Shown here: positions 60,253-64,000 of the stretch, piece after piece
Position numbering within the stretch: the stretch's first letter is position 1
Layout: each line of letters starts with the position of its first letter
Origin: Thalassotalea_F euphylliae
GTDB lineage: Bacteria; Pseudomonadota; Gammaproteobacteria; Enterobacterales; Alteromonadaceae
Direction: 5' to 3'
DNA: 64,000 bases
Assembly (NCBI RefSeq): GCF_042682785.1
Contig: NZ_JBHUIB010000012.1
Span: 806,001 to 870,000, forward strand
The notes under the pieces: model-generated
Database searches by the model: none
What the model was told of the DNA's origin: nothing
The model's input: the letters and a program-made list of their open reading frames with translations, nothing else
Made by a program: the position numbers and the translations under genes

Positions 60253-61668
60253 ATGAGCCACCAATCAGACTTAATCGCTGAAGACATTCAAGCGTATCTA
60301 AAACAGCACGAAAACAAAGAGCTTGTCCGCTTCTTAACATGTGGTAGCGTTGATGACGGCAAAAGTACACTTATTGGCCGTCTTTTGCATGATTCAAAGA
60401 TGATTTTCGAAGATCAGCTAGCAGCAATCGAAAAAGACAGTAAAAAATCGGGTACAACTGGTGAAGCTGTTGACTTAGCGTTGCTCGTTGACGGTCTCCA
60501 ATCAGAACGTGAGCAAGGTATTACGATTGATGTAGCGTATCGTTACTTCTCAACAGAAAAGCGTAAGTTCATCATTGCAGACACCCCAGGCCACGAGCAA
60601 TACACACGCAACATGGCAACAGGTGCGTCAACATGTGATCTTGCCATTATTCTTATTGACGCTCGTCGTGGCGTACAAGTACAAACTCGTCGTCACTCTT
60701 TTATCTGTTCATTGTTGGGTATCAAACATGTGTTAGTTGCAGTGAACAAAATGGATTTGGTCGAATACGATCAAGATCGCTACCAACAAATTAAGAAAGA
60801 TTACCGCGAATTCGCTGAAGAACTAAATTTTGATGATGTGCGTTTTGTGCCAATTTCGGCACTTAATGGTGACAACGTTGTTGAAGAAAGTGAAAACATG
60901 CCTTGGTACCCAGGCGCGACAATGATGAAGCTGTTAAATACCATTAAGGTTGAGCCAGCAAATCAGTTGAATGAGTTCCGTTTCCCTGTTCAGTATGTGA
61001 ATCGTCCGCATTTAAACTTCCGTGGATTCGCTGGTACAGTGGCTTCTGGCCAGGTTCGTATTGGTGACACTATTGTTGCTCTGCCTTCGGGTAAAGAAAG
61101 TGAAGTTGCTTCTATTGTTACTTTCGAAGGAGAGTTAGAGCGCGCTGAGCAAGGCCAAGCTGTGACGATCACACTTAAGGATGAAATCGATATCAGCCGC
61201 GGCGAAATGATTGTGCGAAAAGGTAGCACGGTCGAGTCGTCTAAAGAATTCAATGCTTCCGTTGTATGGATGCACGAAGATGCGTTAGAGACAGGCCGTG
61301 AGTACTATATCAAACACGGCAGTAAACTCACTACAGGTCATGTTTCTAAAGTCGTACATCGAACCGATGTGAACACAATGGAGCAGTCGGATTCGAATAC
61401 GTTATCGTTAAATGAAATTGGCTCTGTTAACTTTGAAGTTTCTGAACTACTTCATTTCGACCCTTATGATGTTAACCCGTCAACAGGTGCATTTATCATC
61501 GTTGACCGTCTAACCAATGTAACAGTTGGTGCAGGCATGATAAACCATGCGACAGAGCAGGATGATACTCAAACATACTCAGCGTTTGAAATTGAATTCA
61601 ATGCGCTAGTACGTAAGCATTTCCCACACTGGGGTGCGAGAGACATTTCTAACCTTTTCAATAAATAG
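60253..61668 (+). CDS. cysN: Sulfate adenylyltransferase GTPase subunit CysN
   Basis: CysN is the EF-Tu-like GTPase subunit that drives APS formation. The 471-residue protein has the G1 motif GSVDDGKSTLIGRLLHDSK, G3 DTPGHEQYTRNMATGAS and G4 VNKMDLVEYDQDR, followed by beta-barrel domains. The C-terminus has no APS-kinase domain, so it is CysN alone rather than the CysNC fusion; cysC is separate at 63507. Confidence 0.98.
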   Translation: MSHQSDLIAEDIQAYLKQHENKELVRFLTCGSVDDGKSTLIGRLLHDSKMIFEDQLAAIEKDSKKSGTTGEAVDLALLVDGLQSEREQGITIDVAYRYFSTEKRKFIIADTPGHEQYTRNMATGASTCDLAIILIDARRGVQVQTRRHSFICSLLGIKHVLVAVNKMDLVEYDQDRYQQIKKDYREFAEELNFDDVRFVPISALNGDNVVEESENMPWYPGATMMKLLNTIKVEPANQLNEFRFPVQYVNRPHLNFRGFAGTVASGQVRIGDTIVALPSGKESEVASIVTFEGELERAEQGQAVTITLKDEIDISRGEMIVRKGSTVESSKEFNASVVWMHEDALETGREYYIKHGSKLTTGHVSKVVHRTDVNTMEQSDSNTLSLNEIGSVNFEVSELLHFDPYDVNPSTGAFIIVDRLTNVTVGAGMINHATEQDDTQTYSAFEIEFNALVRKHFPHWGARDISNLFNK

Positions 61669-61771
61669 CCTTAATTTTCAGTGCTAACACTTGCTGTTGC
61701 GTATGCATTGCGCAATAGTAAGTGCTTAACATTGAAGCCATTTTTAAAATACATTTCGCAGGGATTCACCT

Positions 61772-63505
61772 ATGACCGCTATGCAAGCGTTTATGCTGAC
61801 TGTATTTTTGGCGACCTTTATTGGGCTGATAAAGTTTCAAAAGGTGCCAGAGCGCGTCTTTTTTACTTCTACTCTGGTCTGCCTTCTCGCCTCGCTCGTT
61901 TCAACCGACGATATATTGAAAAATGCCGTTAACCCCGGCTTGGTAACGTTAATATTACTCGTGTTTTGTTCTTTCACTTTTGAACGAACCAGCTTGCTTC
62001 GAAAGTTATCTAATATATTGATAAGCGGCTCTAAGGTTAAATCAACCTTACGAACGCTATTGAGTGCAGCGTTTGCCTCGGCAATTATGAATAACACTGC
62101 TGTTGTTGCTAGCCTGATCAATACGATTAAAAACAATACCTTGATAAATCCAGGTAAATTACTACTACCATTATCATTCGTTGCTATTCTTGGTGGTACC
62201 TTAACCCTAGTCGGTACATCGACAAACTTACTGGTAAACAGTATGTTTATCGAGCAAAGTGGTACAAGTTTAAACTTCTTTGACTTTACCGCGGTTGGGC
62301 TAACGGCGCTGGCAATCTGTTTGGTGTTAATACTGATACGTTTACCTAGCTTACCAAACATTGCTGAGGAAGCACTTCAAACCAAAGAATATCTGTTAGA
62401 AGCAGAAGTGAGTGATAGCTCAAGCTTATTAGGGAAAACCGTTGAGGAAAACGGTTTACGTAATCTAGACTCGCTGTTCCTCGTCGAGGTAGTCAGAAAG
62501 GGCAGGTTAATCTCGCCTGTTACGCCTGAGGAGGTCTTGCAAGCCAAAGACAAACTGATTTTTACTGGCGACATCTCAAAAGTGAAAACGTTGCAGCAAT
62601 TTGATGGCCTGACGCTTTTCGCTGAGCAAGATGGTTTGTTGCGTGACAACTTGACCGAAGTAGTCATTAAGCCAGATTCGTCAGTAATTGGAAAGAGTCT
62701 CAAAAGTGCAGGATTTCGTGCTCGTTTTGATGCAGCAGTTGTGGCGATTAGACGAGAAGGGGAGACACTTTCAGGAAAATTGGGTGAAATTGTTATTCAG
62801 TCGGGCGATTTTCTTGTGCTAGCCGTTGGTAACGACTTTAGCTCCCGTACCAACTTGTCAAAGAACTTCTTTATATTGTCTGGTCATCAACCGGATAACA
62901 TGCTGTCTGGCTGGCGGAACAATCTATGTGTTGTTGGCTTCTTTACGGCCATCGCATTGTCTGTTTTTACGTCATTGTCACTATTAAAGTGTCTCATGTT
63001 TTTTGTCGCTATCTTAGTGTTCACGGGGTGTTTAACCGTCAATGAAATAAAGCGACGGTTCCCGTTAGAAATTTGGATGATTGTGTTAAGCGCACTCACG
63101 TTAGCCAAGGGGATGGAAAACAGTGGCTTAGCGGAACTAATGGCGACGAATGTAGAATCAATGCTTGATGGTAAAAGTATCTATGTCGCGTTTGCGTTGA
63201 TTTTTATTTTGTCCTTAATCGTGACCGAGCTGGTTACCAACAACGCAGCTGCGGCGTTAATGTTTCCCATTGCATATAATATGGCAATAGGCCTAGATGC
63301 CAGCCCATTACCTTTTGTGATGGCGGTAGCGTTTGCCGCTAGTGGCAGCTTTATCAGCCCTTATGGGTATCAAACTAACGTTATGGTGTATAACGCGGGT
63401 AACTATCGGTTAGCGGACTTTGTCAAATTTGGCTTACCGATTTCGTTAACGTATTCAGCGGTGGTCATTGTTATGATCCCGATAATCTTCCCTTTTAGTG
63501 GTTAA
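61772..63505 (+). CDS. SLC13-family permease with two TrkA-C domains, probable sulfate importer
   Basis: The 577-residue inner-membrane protein has N- and C-terminal sets of hydrophobic segments around two cytoplasmic TrkA-C (RCK-C) domains (about 205-270 and 293-355). The conserved IMNNTAVVASLI and LVTNNAAAALMFPIA segments and GTSTNLLVNS fit the DASS/SLC13 group, which moves sulfate or dicarboxylates. Its place between cysN and cysC argues for sulfate. The start is ATG 61772 with GGGA 9 bases upstream. Confidence 0.88.
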   Translation: MTAMQAFMLTVFLATFIGLIKFQKVPERVFFTSTLVCLLASLVSTDDILKNAVNPGLVTLILLVFCSFTFERTSLLRKLSNILISGSKVKSTLRTLLSAAFASAIMNNTAVVASLINTIKNNTLINPGKLLLPLSFVAILGGTLTLVGTSTNLLVNSMFIEQSGTSLNFFDFTAVGLTALAICLVLILIRLPSLPNIAEEALQTKEYLLEAEVSDSSSLLGKTVEENGLRNLDSLFLVEVVRKGRLISPVTPEEVLQAKDKLIFTGDISKVKTLQQFDGLTLFAEQDGLLRDNLTEVVIKPDSSVIGKSLKSAGFRARFDAAVVAIRREGETLSGKLGEIVIQSGDFLVLAVGNDFSSRTNLSKNFFILSGHQPDNMLSGWRNNLCVVGFFTAIALSVFTSLSLLKCLMFFVAILVFTGCLTVNEIKRRFPLEIWMIVLSALTLAKGMENSGLAELMATNVESMLDGKSIYVAFALIFILSLIVTELVTNNAAAALMFPIAYNMAIGLDASPLPFVMAVAFAASGSFISPYGYQTNVMVYNAGNYRLADFVKFGLPISLTYSAVVIVMIPIIFPFSG

Positions 63506-63506
63506 T

Positions 63507-64000
63507 ATGAAAACTGAAAATACTGTTTGGCATGACCAACATATCTCAAAACAACAACGTGCAACTATCAAAGGACAGCGTCCTTGTTTACTTTGGTATA
63601 CCGGTTTGAGTGGTTCTGGAAAATCAACTGTGGCAAATGCAGTAGATGCAATGTTGTTTGCGCAAGGTAAACATACATATCTATTGGACGGTGATAATGT
63701 GCGCCATGGTTTAAATGGCGATTTAAGTTTTAGTGATGAAGACAGAGTAGAAAATATTCGCCGCATTAGCGAAGTGTCTAAACTGTTTATTGATTCAGGA
63801 CTCATTGTCTCAACTGCTTTTATTTCTCCGTTTGCGTCAGATCGTGACATGGCAAGAAAGCTTTTAGCTGACGGAGAATTTATCGAAGTGTTTATTGATA
63901 CACCAATTGATGTTTGCGAGCAGCGTGATCCAAAAGGTCTATATAAAAAAGCACGGGCAGGCGAAATAAAGCACTTTACGGGAATTGATTCGGCTTACGA
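63507..64000 (+). CDS. cysC: Adenylylsulfate kinase CysC (3' partial)
   Basis: CysC phosphorylates APS to PAPS, the sulfate donor for sulfotransferases. The frame opens at ATG 63507, one base after the permease stop, and runs off the window after 164 codons (E. coli CysC 201). The P-loop GLSGSGKS is at residues 33-40, followed by LLDGDNVRHGLNGDLSFS, STAFISPFASDRDMARKL and FIDTPIDVCEQRDPKGLYKK. The 3' end lies outside the window. Confidence 0.97.
   Translation, partial: MKTENTVWHDQHISKQQRATIKGQRPCLLWYTGLSGSGKSTVANAVDAMLFAQGKHTYLLDGDNVRHGLNGDLSFSDEDRVENIRRISEVSKLFIDSGLIVSTAFISPFASDRDMARKLLADGEFIEVFIDTPIDVCEQRDPKGLYKKARAGEIKHFTGIDSAY

Noticed and set aside
61681..61932. 83-residue frame overlapping the SLC13 permease start
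   Set aside because: Its frame runs into the permease gene, has no family features, and the permease start has a good ribosome binding site.

Overview
The window looks like a chromosomal segment of a marine gammaproteobacterium of the Alteromonadales (Colwelliaceae or Pseudoalteromonadaceae type). The support is an AT-rich genome with a polar-flagellum and chemotaxis operon of the Vibrio/Shewanella/Pseudomonas kind, the ParC/ParP array-positioning pair, and an acidic secreted protein that resembles the Slr4 S-layer family of marine gammaproteobacteria. The genus cannot be fixed by reading alone.

Region 1 (1-16053, all +) is the end of a polar flagellar and chemotaxis operon: fliR (5' end cut), flhB, flhA, flhF, flhG, fliA, cheY, cheZ, cheA, cheB, motC, motD, parC, parP, cheW, a terminator, then a DUF2802 gene. 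Region 2 (16069-20962, +) has the lipid-transport lipoprotein mlaA, a very long SLBB/Wza-like outer-membrane polysaccharide exporter and a WecA-type initiating glycosyl-1-phosphate transferase.

Region 3 (20983-31082, +) is a compact type II secretion operon in unusual order: G, E, F, H, I, J, K, L-like, M-like, C-like, D. It has no prepilin peptidase. Region 4 (31083-33216) is a monocistronic, strongly built unit for a 574-residue secreted acidic protein, with a good promoter, a leader with two mutually exclusive hairpins, and a strong terminator. I infer that this is an S-layer subunit and the substrate of the adjacent secretion system.

Region 5 (33283-48752) is a surface-glycan locus. A + operon holds a TPR-sulfotransferase, a glycosyltransferase, three more sulfotransferase-type genes and a flippase. 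A single - sulfotransferase follows, then a + pair (Wzz-like and Wzy-like), and then a compact - operon (three glycosyltransferase genes, a pyruvyltransferase-family gene, a second flippase and a small membrane protein).

Region 6 (48875-55590) is housekeeping: ribH-nusB-thiL-pgpA (+), then serA, rpiA, 5-formyl-THF cyclo-ligase and a POT peptide transporter (all -). Region 7 (55875-64000, +) makes precursors: UDP-glucose dehydrogenase, a UDP-glucuronate epimerase and galU for UDP-uronic acids, then cysD, cysN, an SLC13 permease and cysC (3' end cut) for APS and PAPS.

Taken together, regions 2-5 and 7 read as one cell-surface programme. Sulfate uptake and activation to PAPS, together with uronic-acid nucleotide sugars, feed at least five sulfotransferase-type proteins and a Wzx/Wzy glycan pathway. 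A dedicated type II secretion system exports a probable S-layer protein encoded between the secretion and sulfation genes. The functional link is inference from gene content and position; the family assignments are read from motifs.
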